Shown here piece by piece: positions 6,801-14,440 of a stretch of DNA of 64,000 nucleotides. This DNA comes from CAZQFV01 sp964592645 (GTDB taxonomy: Bacteria > Chloroflexota > Chloroflexia > DTKN01). The stretch is from contig CAZQFV010000002.1 in assembly GCA_964592645.1 (NCBI GenBank), positions 124,001 to 188,000 on the forward strand, read 5' to 3'. Below the pieces are notes generated by a model. That model saw nothing but the letters and a program-made list of their open reading frames with translations, was not told the DNA's origin and searched no databases. The translations under genes and the position numbers were made by a program. Within the stretch, counting starts at the first letter, position 1. Each line of letters opens with the position of its first letter.

Positions 6801-8841
6801 GGCCATTGCCCTGGCCCCGGACGGCAGCCGTTGGTTCGCCACCGAGGGCGGCGGCGTGAGCCGGCTGGCGGCGGACGGGCGGGACTGGCGCACCTACACG
6901 ACCGCCGACGGGCTGGGCGACAACTTTGTCCTGACCCTGGCCGTGGACGGCGGCGGCTATGTCTGGGCCGGCACCTGGCGCGGGGGCCTGAGCGTGTTCG
7001 ACGGCAGCAAGTGGCTGACCTACAAGACCGAGAACAGCGGGCTGAACGCCAACTGGGTGCAGTCGGTGGCCGTCGATGCCCAGGGCCGGGTCTGGTGCGG
7101 CACCTATGGGTTGCCCGGTGGGGGCATCAGCATCCTGACCCCGGACACCGGCCAGTGGGCGCAGTACGGGCCGGCCGACGGCCTGCCCTCCGACAACGTG
7201 ACCGTCCTGGCGGCCACGCGCCCGGGCGAGGTCTGGGTGGGCACGGAGATGGGGGCGACTCGCTATCTGGAGCCTCTGCTGCTCCTGGGCGCGCCGCAGA
7301 CGCCTACCCCGGCGCCCGGTTCGACCACGTCGCCGGCCGTGACCGCCACGGTCACTCCGACACTCCCGGGCGGCCGGCAGGAGGCCTGGTTCACGGGCGG
7401 CGGGGAGCGCGACGCCGCGCTGGCCGGCTTCGGGGGCCGGCCCTTCCAGGCCACGCCCCTGCCGACGCGCCTGCCTTCCCCGACCCGCGGGACGCCGATT
7501 CCCACCGCCACGCGCCTGCCCTCGCCGACGCCCCCGATCACCGCTGGGCCGACCGTCACTCCCACCCCTAGTCCTTCCCCGGTGACGTCGCCGACGCCCA
7601 GCCCGAGCGCTTCACCCTCCCCCAGCGCGTCGGCGACCCCCTCGCCCACCGGCACGCGCACGGTGACGCCGACGACGACCGGCACGCCCTATACGCCGAC
7701 TCCCTCGGCGACGCCCTCCCCGACCGTCACCGGGACGCCGCCGACGGCCACGCCGACCTGGACGCCGTATCCAACCTCTACTCCCTCTTACACCGCTACC
7801 CCTACGCCTTCCGGCGGTTGCTGTTGCCCGCCTTGCCCGGTCGGCCCTCCGGCTCCGCCTCCGCCCTTGCCCACGAAGGAAGAAGACCTGGACCTGGTGC
7901 ACACGTTCACGGCTTCCTCCGGGGCCGTGAAGCGCATCAACGAGCGGCCCGGGGGCAATGCCCTGCGCGTCCCCGAGACGCGCGGCATCGGAGGGCAGGC
8001 CATCCGTGTCTATGTGAACGCCGATACGCTCGTCTGGGTGGCCGGGATCCAACTGGAGCTCTCTTACGACACGAGCCTGCTCCAGGCGGTGGGGGTGAAC
8101 CTGACGCCGCGCAGCGAGACGATGACCAGGCCGGAGCCCCGCCTGGACACTTCGGGGGGCAAGGTCAACCTTCTGCTCTTTTCGCCGGAGGGCCAGGCCA
8201 TCCCCCCCGGCCGCGGGCCGATCCTCAGCCTGCTCTTTGAGGTGCGCAGCGGAGCGGCCAACGGGCAGAAGGCCCAGGTGCGCATCGACCGGGCCATCCT
8301 GACCGACGTGGACGGCAACAAGGTCGCCGTCCCGGGCAGCTTTATTTACGATGGCTACCTGGTGATCTGCGCGTCGTGTTTCCTGCACAACGGCGACATC
8401 GACAAGGACGGCGACGTGACGGTTATCGACGTGCAGCGGGGGGTCAACATCGTCCTCGGCCGGCACATCGCCGACGACGAGGAGGTTGTGGCGCTGGACA
8501 TCAACGGCGACGGCACGGCGGACGTGCTGGACGTGATCAAGCTGGTCAACCTGGCCCTGGGCCGGGAGACGCCGCCGCCGGCGCCCACGCCGACGCCCAT
8601 CCCCACGCCGACGCCGGCCCCCACATGGACGCCGGCCATCTCGCCTACGCCGACCTGGACGGAGACGCTGGCGACCCCCGGTCCCACGGGCGGCCCCACC
8701 CCCTCGCCGACGATGGCCCCGGTGACCGGGACGCCCCTGCCCACGGCGAGCGCGACGCCGGCCTCGCCCGGCCCCACGAGCACGCCGCCCTCACCGCCCC
8801 CCTCGATGACCCCCTATCCCAACTTTGCCCTGAACCCATGA
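3832..8841 (+). CDS. Giant secreted protein: GxGYxYP-type hydrolase region, propeller, cohesin and dockerin
   Basis: A 1669-residue exported protein. Approximate order: signal peptide 1-45 (basic start, then a hydrophobic LTLLLILAL core); putative glycoside-hydrolase region 60-660 with a SGAGYLNP motif near 485 resembling the GxGYxYP family; an Ig-like segment 660-770; a Pro-rich linker; a seven-blade-like propeller 843-1145 built of two-component-regulator-type repeats (VWFGT, DGL, SNWV); a long Thr/Pro/Ser linker 1153-1346; a type I cohesin-like domain 1387-1507; a dockerin with two calcium-loop repeats (GDIDKDGDVTVID and LDINGDGTADVLD) 1519-1580; and a final Pro-rich tail. The ATG at 3832 gives a proper signal peptide. 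The stop overlaps the pgeF start (ATGA). The substrate is unknown. Confidence 0.85.
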   Translation: MVRGRWWHKLTVLSGRGSFLGTSLTLLLILALNTWPGATAAPPAQVLPTAAPTDAPRQDRQILYTFDLRGAFARHNGGGIRPLGFEEPGPSKSYQEMLRDYDLALFVATLQGIVNRQAPRLYVYHASGVDDFWLQRFQVPGEWLFDVQLVPLPDVAALLATFSREVSGTVVWDDRVPATLNVATTIAGVEGTPVIRRGSELYDQVVAAMPVRTDLSGRFAGKAEAYRWAVREYLQTGRANPRLLAYIEDGWPALLYQKRTMPAGATSTLTRDYIVQNRGFAFDVSVWADETPIDEPGQPLGQDRAVFEEILLAARARAGQEMIALWGIIPWWQKYSNSAGAGGSHEPVEGEWEVAWLASSYGAYSTGTLGDVYGLDMANASVHRFAPFPNHVPQLAAPTVEKLRGQGYIEGSMVAPKTYLLYYMGDFDYAQPLYALMPDLWLDEHRGDLPLAWGINPEIADVFPDLLGYLARTRTAADYFVAADSGAGYLNPEALPAGLRDSWKAHNQKYYRLLGLTITGFFLNGKGGEAPDEVVDLYGTFSPDGVVFNTRHLVGNWPRLQKNVPLTAFPHYGLSNAEPLETWVQTVDRAYAEYREIHGSGGPVFVALRCVYTTPTFLYELTAELRRLHPERNYEVVDPYTFFYLLRKDLGGRNERRATFLNAMLPANMVAGETQAVQLAVRNDGWDTWVSGTVGLGFHIAETAAAGDAPEAAGEALFLPLERPVAPGGVYTFTFLMGAPLRPGQYTVQYGMLEQPWTWFHAAGSLWMEETTKVTAAHGGMSIEPPPLPAWPTPAPVGPNAPPPLPTPGPSPTATPTGTLPAANPPVSPPPTLPPGMPTGWDQPILVRQGLAGRPVWAIAYDAAGRTWFGGEQGVASFAGHDDLTPDDDEWFTYSLDDGLPNRWVTAIAADRRGGVWFGTQGGGAAYYDKDGWTVYTAADGLASNWVRAIAVDREGLVWFATSKGVSVFSGTTWQSFDRDNSPLPRDVVTAIALAPDGSRWFATEGGGVSRLAADGRDWRTYTTADGLGDNFVLTLAVDGGGYVWAGTWRGGLSVFDGSKWLTYKTENSGLNANWVQSVAVDAQGRVWCGTYGLPGGGISILTPDTGQWAQYGPADGLPSDNVTVLAATRPGEVWVGTEMGATRYLEPLLLLGAPQTPTPAPGSTTSPAVTATVTPTLPGGRQEAWFTGGGERDAALAGFGGRPFQATPLPTRLPSPTRGTPIPTATRLPSPTPPITAGPTVTPTPSPSPVTSPTPSPSASPSPSASATPSPTGTRTVTPTTTGTPYTPTPSATPSPTVTGTPPTATPTWTPYPTSTPSYTATPTPSGGCCCPPCPVGPPAPPPPLPTKEEDLDLVHTFTASSGAVKRINERPGGNALRVPETRGIGGQAIRVYVNADTLVWVAGIQLELSYDTSLLQAVGVNLTPRSETMTRPEPRLDTSGGKVNLLLFSPEGQAIPPGRGPILSLLFEVRSGAANGQKAQVRIDRAILTDVDGNKVAVPGSFIYDGYLVICASCFLHNGDIDKDGDVTVIDVQRGVNIVLGRHIADDEEVVALDINGDGTADVLDVIKLVNLALGRETPPPAPTPTPIPTPTPAPTWTPAISPTPTWTETLATPGPTGGPTPSPTMAPVTGTPLPTASATPASPGPTSTPPSPPPSMTPYPNFALNP

Positions 8842-9581
8842 CGGTGCTGCGTTTCGAGCTGCTGAGCGGGTTCTCCGAACTGATCCATGGCTTCTCCGAC
8901 CGCACCCTGGGGTCGGTGCACCCGGAAGCGGCAGGTGGACGGCTCCGGTTGGCCGCCGCCCTGGGCATCGACCCCGGCGCGCTGATGCCGACGCGGCAGG
9001 TGCACCGGGACGAGGTGGTGCGTGTGCCCGGCCCTCTGTACGGCAACTGGCAGGGCGGGCATGGCGCGGACGGCCTGACCACCGATGTCGGTGGGCTGTA
9101 CCTGTTGGGCTATTTTGCCGACTGCGTGCCCATCCTGGCCTACGACCCGTTGCGGCGGGCGGTGGGGTTGGCCCATGCGGGGTGGCGCGGGACGCTCCTG
9201 CGGATCGCCGAGCGGCTCGTGGATGAGATGGTCGCCGCTTGGGGGACGCGCCCACGGGACCTGGTGGTGGGCATCGGGCCGGCCATCGGGCCGTGCTGCT
9301 ACGAGGTGGGCGCGGAGGTGATCGCCGGGGTCCGGGAGCAACTGCCGGGCGGGGACGGCCTGTTGGCGCCCGGCCGGCCGGGGCATGCCTTCCTGGACCT
9401 GTGGGAGGCCAACCGCCAGGCGCTCCTGCGGGCCGGCGTGCTGCCGGACAAGATCCAGGTGCTGGGCCTGTGCACGGCCTGCAACGTGGAGCGCTTCTTT
9501 TCCTACCGCCGGGAAGGGCGGCTGGAGGGGCTTTTCGGGGCCGTCATCGGGATGCGGGAGGGCGCGGGACGGGCCGTGTGA
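8838..9581 (+). CDS. pgeF: Multicopper polyphenol oxidase (laccase) family / purine nucleoside phosphorylase
   Basis: A 247-residue YfiH/DUF152 protein. Family members are zinc-dependent purine nucleoside phosphorylases/adenosine deaminases and, as YfiH/PgeF, edit peptidoglycan precursors by removing L-Ser misincorporated in place of L-Ala. Key motifs are present: GFSDRTLG near the start, GLTTDVGGL, FADCVPILAYD, the metal-site signature AHAGWRG at about 112-118 and IGPCCYEVG at about 150-158. The ATG overlaps the stop of the upstream giant gene by 4 bp, so translation is probably coupled. yggS follows after 19 bp. Confidence 0.9.
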   Translation: MTVLRFELLSGFSELIHGFSDRTLGSVHPEAAGGRLRLAAALGIDPGALMPTRQVHRDEVVRVPGPLYGNWQGGHGADGLTTDVGGLYLLGYFADCVPILAYDPLRRAVGLAHAGWRGTLLRIAERLVDEMVAAWGTRPRDLVVGIGPAIGPCCYEVGAEVIAGVREQLPGGDGLLAPGRPGHAFLDLWEANRQALLRAGVLPDKIQVLGLCTACNVERFFSYRREGRLEGLFGAVIGMREGAGRAV

Positions 9582-9600
9582 GCAGGTGGAGGTGTGGGCA

Positions 9601-10320
9601 ATGGCCGACGATTGGCGGGCGCGGATCACCGAGAACCTGGAACGGGTTCGCCGGCGCATCGCCGAGGCAGCGCAGCGGGCCGGCCGGCCGGCCCAAGGGG
9701 TGACAATCGTCGCCGTGACCAAGACCTGGCCGGCAGAGGTCGTCCGCGCGGCGGCGGCGGCCGGCCTGAGTGAGATCGGGGAGAACCGGGTCCAGGAGGC
9801 GGCAGCCAAGCGGGCGCTGCTCCAGGACCTGACGGGCGTGCGCTGGCACCTGGTGGGGCACCTGCAGCGCAACAAGGCCGGGCCGGCCGTGGAGTTGTTC
9901 GACCTGATCCATTCCGTCGACAGCCTGGAACTGGCCGCCGCCCTGGAGCGGCGCGCGGCCGCGCTGGGGCGGGTGGTGCCGGTGCTGCTGGAGGTGAACG
10001 TGGGCCAGGAGGAGAGCAAGTTTGGGTTTCCGCCGCGGGAGGAGGCGCTGCGGGCGGCCGTAGAAGGGCTGCGGCGCTTCCCCGGCCTGCGCCTGGAGGG
10101 GCTGATGACGGTAGCGCCGCCGGCGGCCGACCCCGAGACGGTCCGTCCGGTCTTTCGGCGGCTGGCCGCCCTGCGCGCGGACCTGCGGGAGCGCTATCCC
10201 GAGGCGCCCTGGAGCCACCTCTCGATGGGCATGACCGATGACTACCCGATAGCGGTGGAGGAGGGGGCGACGCTGGTGCGCATCGGACGGGCGCTCTTCG
10301 GCGAGCGCCATCTGGGGTGA
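9601..10320 (+). CDS. YggS family pyridoxal phosphate homeostasis protein
   Basis: A 239-residue, single-domain PLP-binding TIM barrel of the YggS/PROSC/PLPBP family. It controls free pyridoxal phosphate and supply to apo-enzymes. VAVTKTW carries the PLP lysine (K41), followed by GENRVQE, the HLVGHLQRNK segment, and a C-terminal LSMGMTDDYPIAVEEGATLVR-like block binding the phosphate. In many bacteria yggS sits next to the pgeF/yfiH gene in the division cluster, and the same pairing is seen here. Confidence 0.93.
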   Translation: MADDWRARITENLERVRRRIAEAAQRAGRPAQGVTIVAVTKTWPAEVVRAAAAAGLSEIGENRVQEAAAKRALLQDLTGVRWHLVGHLQRNKAGPAVELFDLIHSVDSLELAAALERRAAALGRVVPVLLEVNVGQEESKFGFPPREEALRAAVEGLRRFPGLRLEGLMTVAPPAADPETVRPVFRRLAALRADLRERYPEAPWSHLSMGMTDDYPIAVEEGATLVRIGRALFGERHLG

Positions 10321-10337
10321 TGGCAGGAGACCTAACG

Positions 10338-10961
10338 ATGGTGGTGCAACCGGAGGAGATCTTCAGAGTCGTGCTGGCCGTGCTTGTCGGCGGGCTGATC
10401 GGCGCCGAGCGCGAGTTCCGCGACAAGGCGGCCGGCTTCCGCACAATGATCCTGATCTGTGTCGGGGCCGCGCTGTTCGCGCTCTTTTCCTTGCGCTTTG
10501 GCTCCGACCGCGTCGCCTCGAACATCGCTACCGGCGTGGGTTTCATCGGCGCCGGCGTCATCATGCGCGAGACGGGGCGGGTGACCGGCCTGACGACGGC
10601 GGCCGCCATCTGGCTGACCGCGGCGCTGGGGCTGGGGCTGGGGCTGGGGGCATACTTGTTTGTCCTGGTCACCACCGTGGTGGTGATGGTGGTGTTCTGG
10701 TTCTTTCCGCCGCTGGAGGAGCAGATCAAGCGGGTGCGCGAAGATCGCCTCTACGAGATCACCTGCTCGCTGCGGCCGGAAAAGGTCGCCGAGCTGCGGG
10801 CGCTTCTGCGCCGGAACGGCCTGCACACCAAGGGGGAGAAGGAGGCCAAGGTCGGGGAGCACCTGCGGTGGATCTGTGACGCCTACGGGAGCCCGGCCGC
10901 GCATCACCGCTTCGTGCAATCCCTGTTTGCCGACCCCGAGGTGCACGAGTTCCACTACTAG
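10338..10961 (+). CDS. MgtC/SapB family membrane protein
   Basis: A 207-residue protein. The N-terminal half is the MgtC domain, about four membrane helices with signature LVGGLIGAEREFRDKAAG, GVGFIGAGVIMRE and TGLTTAAAIWLTAALG. The C-terminal 70 residues form a soluble ACT-like domain after a FWFFPPLEEQ linker. Family members act in magnesium limitation and modulate ATP synthase or membrane potential in pathogens; the role in a free-living organism is unclear. I chose the ATG at 10338 with GGAG upstream. A GTG at 10317 overlaps the yggS stop but lacks a ribosome site. Confidence 0.88.
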   Translation: MVVQPEEIFRVVLAVLVGGLIGAEREFRDKAAGFRTMILICVGAALFALFSLRFGSDRVASNIATGVGFIGAGVIMRETGRVTGLTTAAAIWLTAALGLGLGLGAYLFVLVTTVVVMVVFWFFPPLEEQIKRVREDRLYEITCSLRPEKVAELRALLRRNGLHTKGEKEAKVGEHLRWICDAYGSPAAHHRFVQSLFADPEVHEFHY

Positions 10962-10965
10962 AACC

Positions 10966-11065
10966 CATCTCATAATTACCATAAAGACACGAAGGCGCAA
11001 AGGAAAACAGAAAAGGCATGCCCGGGGGACCCTGGAGTTCTTGCGCCTTTGTGGTTTATGAGATG
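10966..11065. repeat. 100-bp interrupted palindrome, ACCACAAAGGCGCAAAG type
   Basis: CATCTCATAA (10966-10975) is inverted as TTATGAGATG (11056-11065), and AAGGCGCAA (10992-11000) as TTGCGCCTT (11041-11049). It sits between convergent mgtC and uppP and could serve as a bidirectional terminator. The sequence resembles the dispersed AACCACAAAGGCACAAAG repeats seen again at 58757-58908. Confidence 0.65.
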
Positions 11066-11082
11066 ATTTCTAGCAGCCATCT

Positions 11083-11886
11083 CTAGAGCAGGATGATGGC
11101 TAGCAGCCCCACGACGCCGCAGTAGACGGCAAAGGGGTAGAAGGGCCCGCGGCGCAGGTAGGCCAGGAGGAAGCGGATGGCGGCGTAGCCGCAGGCGGCG
11201 GCGGCAAGGAATCCTACCGCCAGGGGAGCGGACTCCAGGGCTCCCCCTCCCCGCAGGAGCAACTTGGCCAGTTGGCTCAGGCCGGCCCCGGCGACGATGG
11301 GGACAGACAACAGGAAGGAGAAGCGCGCGGCGGCGGGACGCGACAGTTGGCGGAACATGCCGACGGCGATAGTCGTGCCGCTGCGGGACAGTCCGGGGGC
11401 GATGGCCGCGGCCTGTCCAATGCCGATCAGCAGGGCGTCCGGCCAGGTGAGCTCCGGCAGGTCCCGGCGGCGCCGGCCCAGCAGGTCGGCCAGCACGAGC
11501 AGCAGGGCGGTGAGCAGGAGAAAGCCTCCCACGGCGCGCGGCGTGCCGAAGAGGGCTTCGAAGCGGTCTTCCAGCAGCAGGCCGGCCAGGAGGGCCGGAA
11601 TGGTCCCCAGGATGATCCACCAGGCCAGGCGCGATTCGGCCGTGGCCAGGGGCCGACGCTTCCGCAGGCCGTCCCACCAGGCGCGCAGCAGTTGCAGCAG
11701 GTCGCGCCAGAAGACGATCAGCAGGGCCAGGAGCGTCCCCAGGTGCACGGTCGTGTCGAACACCAGGGGCGGGGCCGGCCAGTGGAGCGCGGCCGGCAAG
11801 AGCACCAGGTGCCCGGAGCTGCTGATCGGCAGAAACTCGGATAGACCCTGAACGATCCCCAAGACCAACGCCTGTAGTATCTCCAT
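11083..11886 (-). CDS. uppP: Undecaprenyl-diphosphatase
   Basis: A 267-residue integral membrane phosphatase that recycles undecaprenyl pyrophosphate to the monophosphate carrier for peptidoglycan and other wall polymers. Both family signatures are intact: QGLSEFLPISSSGH at 13-26 (catalytic Glu and Ser/Gly-rich loop) and GLSRSGTTIA at 165-174 with its catalytic Arg. About eight hydrophobic segments are visible. The ATG at 11886 has GGAGG 7 bp upstream; another in-frame ATG lies at 11898. Loss of function would normally raise bacitracin sensitivity. Confidence 0.95.
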   Translation of the reverse strand: MEILQALVLGIVQGLSEFLPISSSGHLVLLPAALHWPAPPLVFDTTVHLGTLLALLIVFWRDLLQLLRAWWDGLRKRRPLATAESRLAWWIILGTIPALLAGLLLEDRFEALFGTPRAVGGFLLLTALLLVLADLLGRRRRDLPELTWPDALLIGIGQAAAIAPGLSRSGTTIAVGMFRQLSRPAAARFSFLLSVPIVAGAGLSQLAKLLLRGGGALESAPLAVGFLAAAACGYAAIRFLLAYLRRGPFYPFAVYCGVVGLLAIILL

Positions 11887-11914
11887 GCTTGCCTCCATCG
11901 TAAGGTTGGGCGCC

Positions 11915-11943
11915 ATTCTACCACAGGGGACCGCCCCTGGCAA
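11915..11943 (-). promoter_or_regulatory. uppP: Promoter for uppP
   Basis: On the minus strand: TTGCCA (11938-11943), 17-bp spacer, TAGAAT (11915-11920) with TGTGG before it. Confidence 0.6.
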
Positions 11944-12051
11944 AGTCGGCCGGGAAAAGCGTTAGGGGTTGGGGGCATCTGCCCCCGTAGCCCGGGGGTG
12001 AACCGCCGGGCTGGGTCTGCCAAGTCCCCCGTTAGACCCTCGTAATCGCCG

Positions 12052-12081
12052 TTGGGCAGAAAAGGCAACTTGTGGTATAAT
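12052..12081 (+). promoter_or_regulatory. Promoter for the GH18 protein
   Basis: TTGGGC (12052-12057), 18-bp spacer, TATAAT (12076-12081) with the TGTGG extension. It lies about 30 nt before the start codon. Confidence 0.6.
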
Positions 12082-12111
12082 CAGAACAGGCGTGGCAGTT
12101 TGGAGAAAGGC

Positions 12112-13347
12112 ATGGTACGGGCCGTTCGACTGGGCAGCCTCTTGTTGCTCGCCATCGCTCTCTTCCTGGCCGCTTGGATCCTCTTTTTCCCCGAGCGGCC
12201 GGCGACGCATGCCGTGACACCGCTACCCTTGGCTACCCCCGTGGAGCCTGGCGAGACGCCGGCCACGCCCATCCCGCTGCCCTCCGTCGACCCGTTGCCC
12301 GCCGCCACGGTTGTCCCCGAGATCGTCCATCCCAAGTCTGGGCGCTATGTCGCGGCCTGGATGCCGACGGACTGGGACACCGATAACGCCCGCGCCTCCT
12401 TCGAGGCCAACCTGGACTATATCGACGAGATCAGCCCGGTCTGGTACGAGATGCGCAGCAACGGCACCCTGAACGTCCTGGGCGGGGGCCGCGACCAGAC
12501 GCTGGTGGATGCGGCCCACGCCGCGGGCGTGCTGGTGCTGCCTTCGATCACCAACGGGTTCGACCCCGACCGCACCGGCTACGTGCTGCGCAACCCCGAG
12601 CGCCGCGCTCAGTTCGTCCGGCGCATCCTCGACGAGGTGGAGGAGTACAACTACGACGGCGTGGACATCGACTTTGAGGGCATGCCCGCCGCGGAGCGCG
12701 ATGTCTTCACCGCCTTTGTCCGGGAGTTGGCCGACGGCCTGCACGAGCGTGGGCTGCTATTGGCCATCGCCATCCATGCCCGCACCAGCGATGCCGGTGG
12801 CGCCCCGGGCGCCCAGGCGCAGGACTGGTACGCCATCGGCCAGGCCGTGGACCGCTTCCGCCTCATGACCTATGACTACCACTGGAGCGGAGGCGGCCCG
12901 GGCCCGGTGGCGCCCATCTACTGGTGCCAGGAGGTCATCGAGTACGCCAAGACCCAGGTCGACCCCTCCAAGATCGAGCTGGGCGTGCCTTTTTACGGCT
13001 ACGATTGGGTGGCCAACTCCGGTTGGCCGGTGACCTGGCTGGATATCCAGGAGCTGATCGAGATCTACAAGCCCAAGGTCAGCCTGCTGGAGCGCGATTC
13101 CCAGGGCGAGGTGGCCGAGTCCACCTTTACCTATCGCGACCGCGAGGGCGTCCATACCATCTGGTACGCCAGTCGGCGCAGCCTGGAGGCCAAGCTGGAC
13201 CTGGTGCAGCGGTACGACCTGGCGGGGATTGCCATCTGGCGATTGGGTGGAGAGGATCCCCAGTACTGGGAGGCCATCCACGAGAAGCTAGCCCGGGATC
13301 CCTTCGAGGTGCAGCGTTCGATCGTGCGCTACCTTCCAGACCCGTAG
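12112..13347 (+). CDS. Membrane-anchored glycoside hydrolase family 18 protein
   Basis: A 411-residue protein with an N-terminal membrane anchor or signal (LGSLLLLAIALFLAAWILFF, about 7-26), a Pro/Thr linker to about 70, and a GH18 barrel to the end. The catalytic DxxDxDxE motif is intact as DGVDIDFE, with E189 as proton donor. The MTYDYHWSG and AIWRLGGED strands match the chitinase-like YaaH/SleL subgroup, which cleaves peptidoglycan or chitin-like glycans. A role in wall turnover at the outer membrane face is inferred. GGAGAAAGG precedes the ATG. The TPR gene follows after 16 bp and is probably co-transcribed. Confidence 0.88.
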   Translation: MVRAVRLGSLLLLAIALFLAAWILFFPERPATHAVTPLPLATPVEPGETPATPIPLPSVDPLPAATVVPEIVHPKSGRYVAAWMPTDWDTDNARASFEANLDYIDEISPVWYEMRSNGTLNVLGGGRDQTLVDAAHAAGVLVLPSITNGFDPDRTGYVLRNPERRAQFVRRILDEVEEYNYDGVDIDFEGMPAAERDVFTAFVRELADGLHERGLLLAIAIHARTSDAGGAPGAQAQDWYAIGQAVDRFRLMTYDYHWSGGGPGPVAPIYWCQEVIEYAKTQVDPSKIELGVPFYGYDWVANSGWPVTWLDIQELIEIYKPKVSLLERDSQGEVAESTFTYRDREGVHTIWYASRRSLEAKLDLVQRYDLAGIAIWRLGGEDPQYWEAIHEKLARDPFEVQRSIVRYLPDP

Positions 13348-13363
13348 CAGAGCGGGGGGCAAC

Positions 13364-14440
13364 ATGGGGCAGATTGAAGACCTGTATCTGAGCGGGATCG
13401 CTTCGGCCAAGGCCGGGAACTATCGCCTGGCCCAGGCCTTTTTCAAGAAGGTGGTGCAGACCAACCCGCGCCACGAAGGGGCCTGGATGTGGTTGAGCGA
13501 GGTCCTGGAGGACTCCGAGGACATCGCCTACTGCCTGGAGACGGTGCTGGCCATCAATCCGAACAACGAAAAGGCGCGGGTCGCCCTGGAGGTGGTGCGC
13601 CGGCGGGGTGCCGAATCCGGCCGGCCGCCGCGCCCCAAGGAGTGGTCGCCCCTGGCCGAGCTGCGGGATATGGAGCTGCCCAAGATCCTGGCGGCGACGC
13701 CGGCCACGGTCCCCCCGCCCCCGCCCGTGCCCCTCTATACGTCGCCCAAGGAGCCGGGCGACGCGCTGCGCCGGGCGGCCCTGTTCACCCTGGCCGTGCT
13801 GTCCGTCCTGGCCCTCTCCGTCTTTCTGAGCATCCGCCCGGTGGAAGCGCCCGCACCTGCGGGCACGGCGGCGGCGCCGACGCCGACGACCGTGGACCTG
13901 GCCCTGCTGCGCCAGCAGGAGCGCGAGGCCGTCGGGATTTACCTCCGGGATTTCGATATCCTGCTCGGTCCGCTGCGCCTGGCGCACGACGTCTTCAACC
14001 AGCAGAGCAACGAACGCGTCTCCCTGGCCGAGCAGGTGGAGCATGTCGGCCGACTGCGGGTGCAGGTCCGGGCGGCGCGGGTGCAGATGCAGAAGCTGAC
14101 ACCGCCGCCCCTGCTGAGCGAGGCCCACCAGGAGTATGTGCAGGGGTTGGTGCTGGAAGAAGAGGCCCTCGACAGCCTGCTGCGCTTTATCGAGACCTCG
14201 CAGGCCGGGTACTCGAACCAGGCCGCGGTCAAGTTCCAGGAGTCCAAGGCCCATATCGACCGGGCCAAGGCCACCTTTGCCGCATACCGTGAGTGGGCCG
14301 GCGTGCTCGAACCGACCCGTCTGCCGACGCCGACGCCGCTGCGCCCGCCCACCTACGGCCGGCCGCCCACGACAACGCCCACCTACCCGCCGTTCCCCAC
14401 CTTTACGCCGACGCCGCCCCCGACGCAGCCGATCGGCTGA
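13364..14440 (+). CDS. TPR-containing single-pass membrane protein
   Basis: A 358-residue protein. Residues 4-80 form about two tetratricopeptide-like repeats (AKAGNYRLAQAFFKKVVQ, then LETVLAINPNNEKAR). A Pro-rich stretch leads to one transmembrane helix at about 138-157. The outer region is helical (190-310, rich in Glu/Gln, coiled-coil-like), and the C-terminal 45 residues are a Thr-Pro-rich tail. N-in/C-out topology is expected. No specific function is recognised. It is probably co-transcribed with the GH18 gene. Its 3' end overlaps the convergent aldolase gene by 38 bp. Confidence 0.75.
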   Translation: MGQIEDLYLSGIASAKAGNYRLAQAFFKKVVQTNPRHEGAWMWLSEVLEDSEDIAYCLETVLAINPNNEKARVALEVVRRRGAESGRPPRPKEWSPLAELRDMELPKILAATPATVPPPPPVPLYTSPKEPGDALRRAALFTLAVLSVLALSVFLSIRPVEAPAPAGTAAAPTPTTVDLALLRQQEREAVGIYLRDFDILLGPLRLAHDVFNQQSNERVSLAEQVEHVGRLRVQVRAARVQMQKLTPPPLLSEAHQEYVQGLVLEEEALDSLLRFIETSQAGYSNQAAVKFQESKAHIDRAKATFAAYREWAGVLEPTRLPTPTPLRPPTYGRPPTTTPTYPPFPTFTPTPPPTQPIG

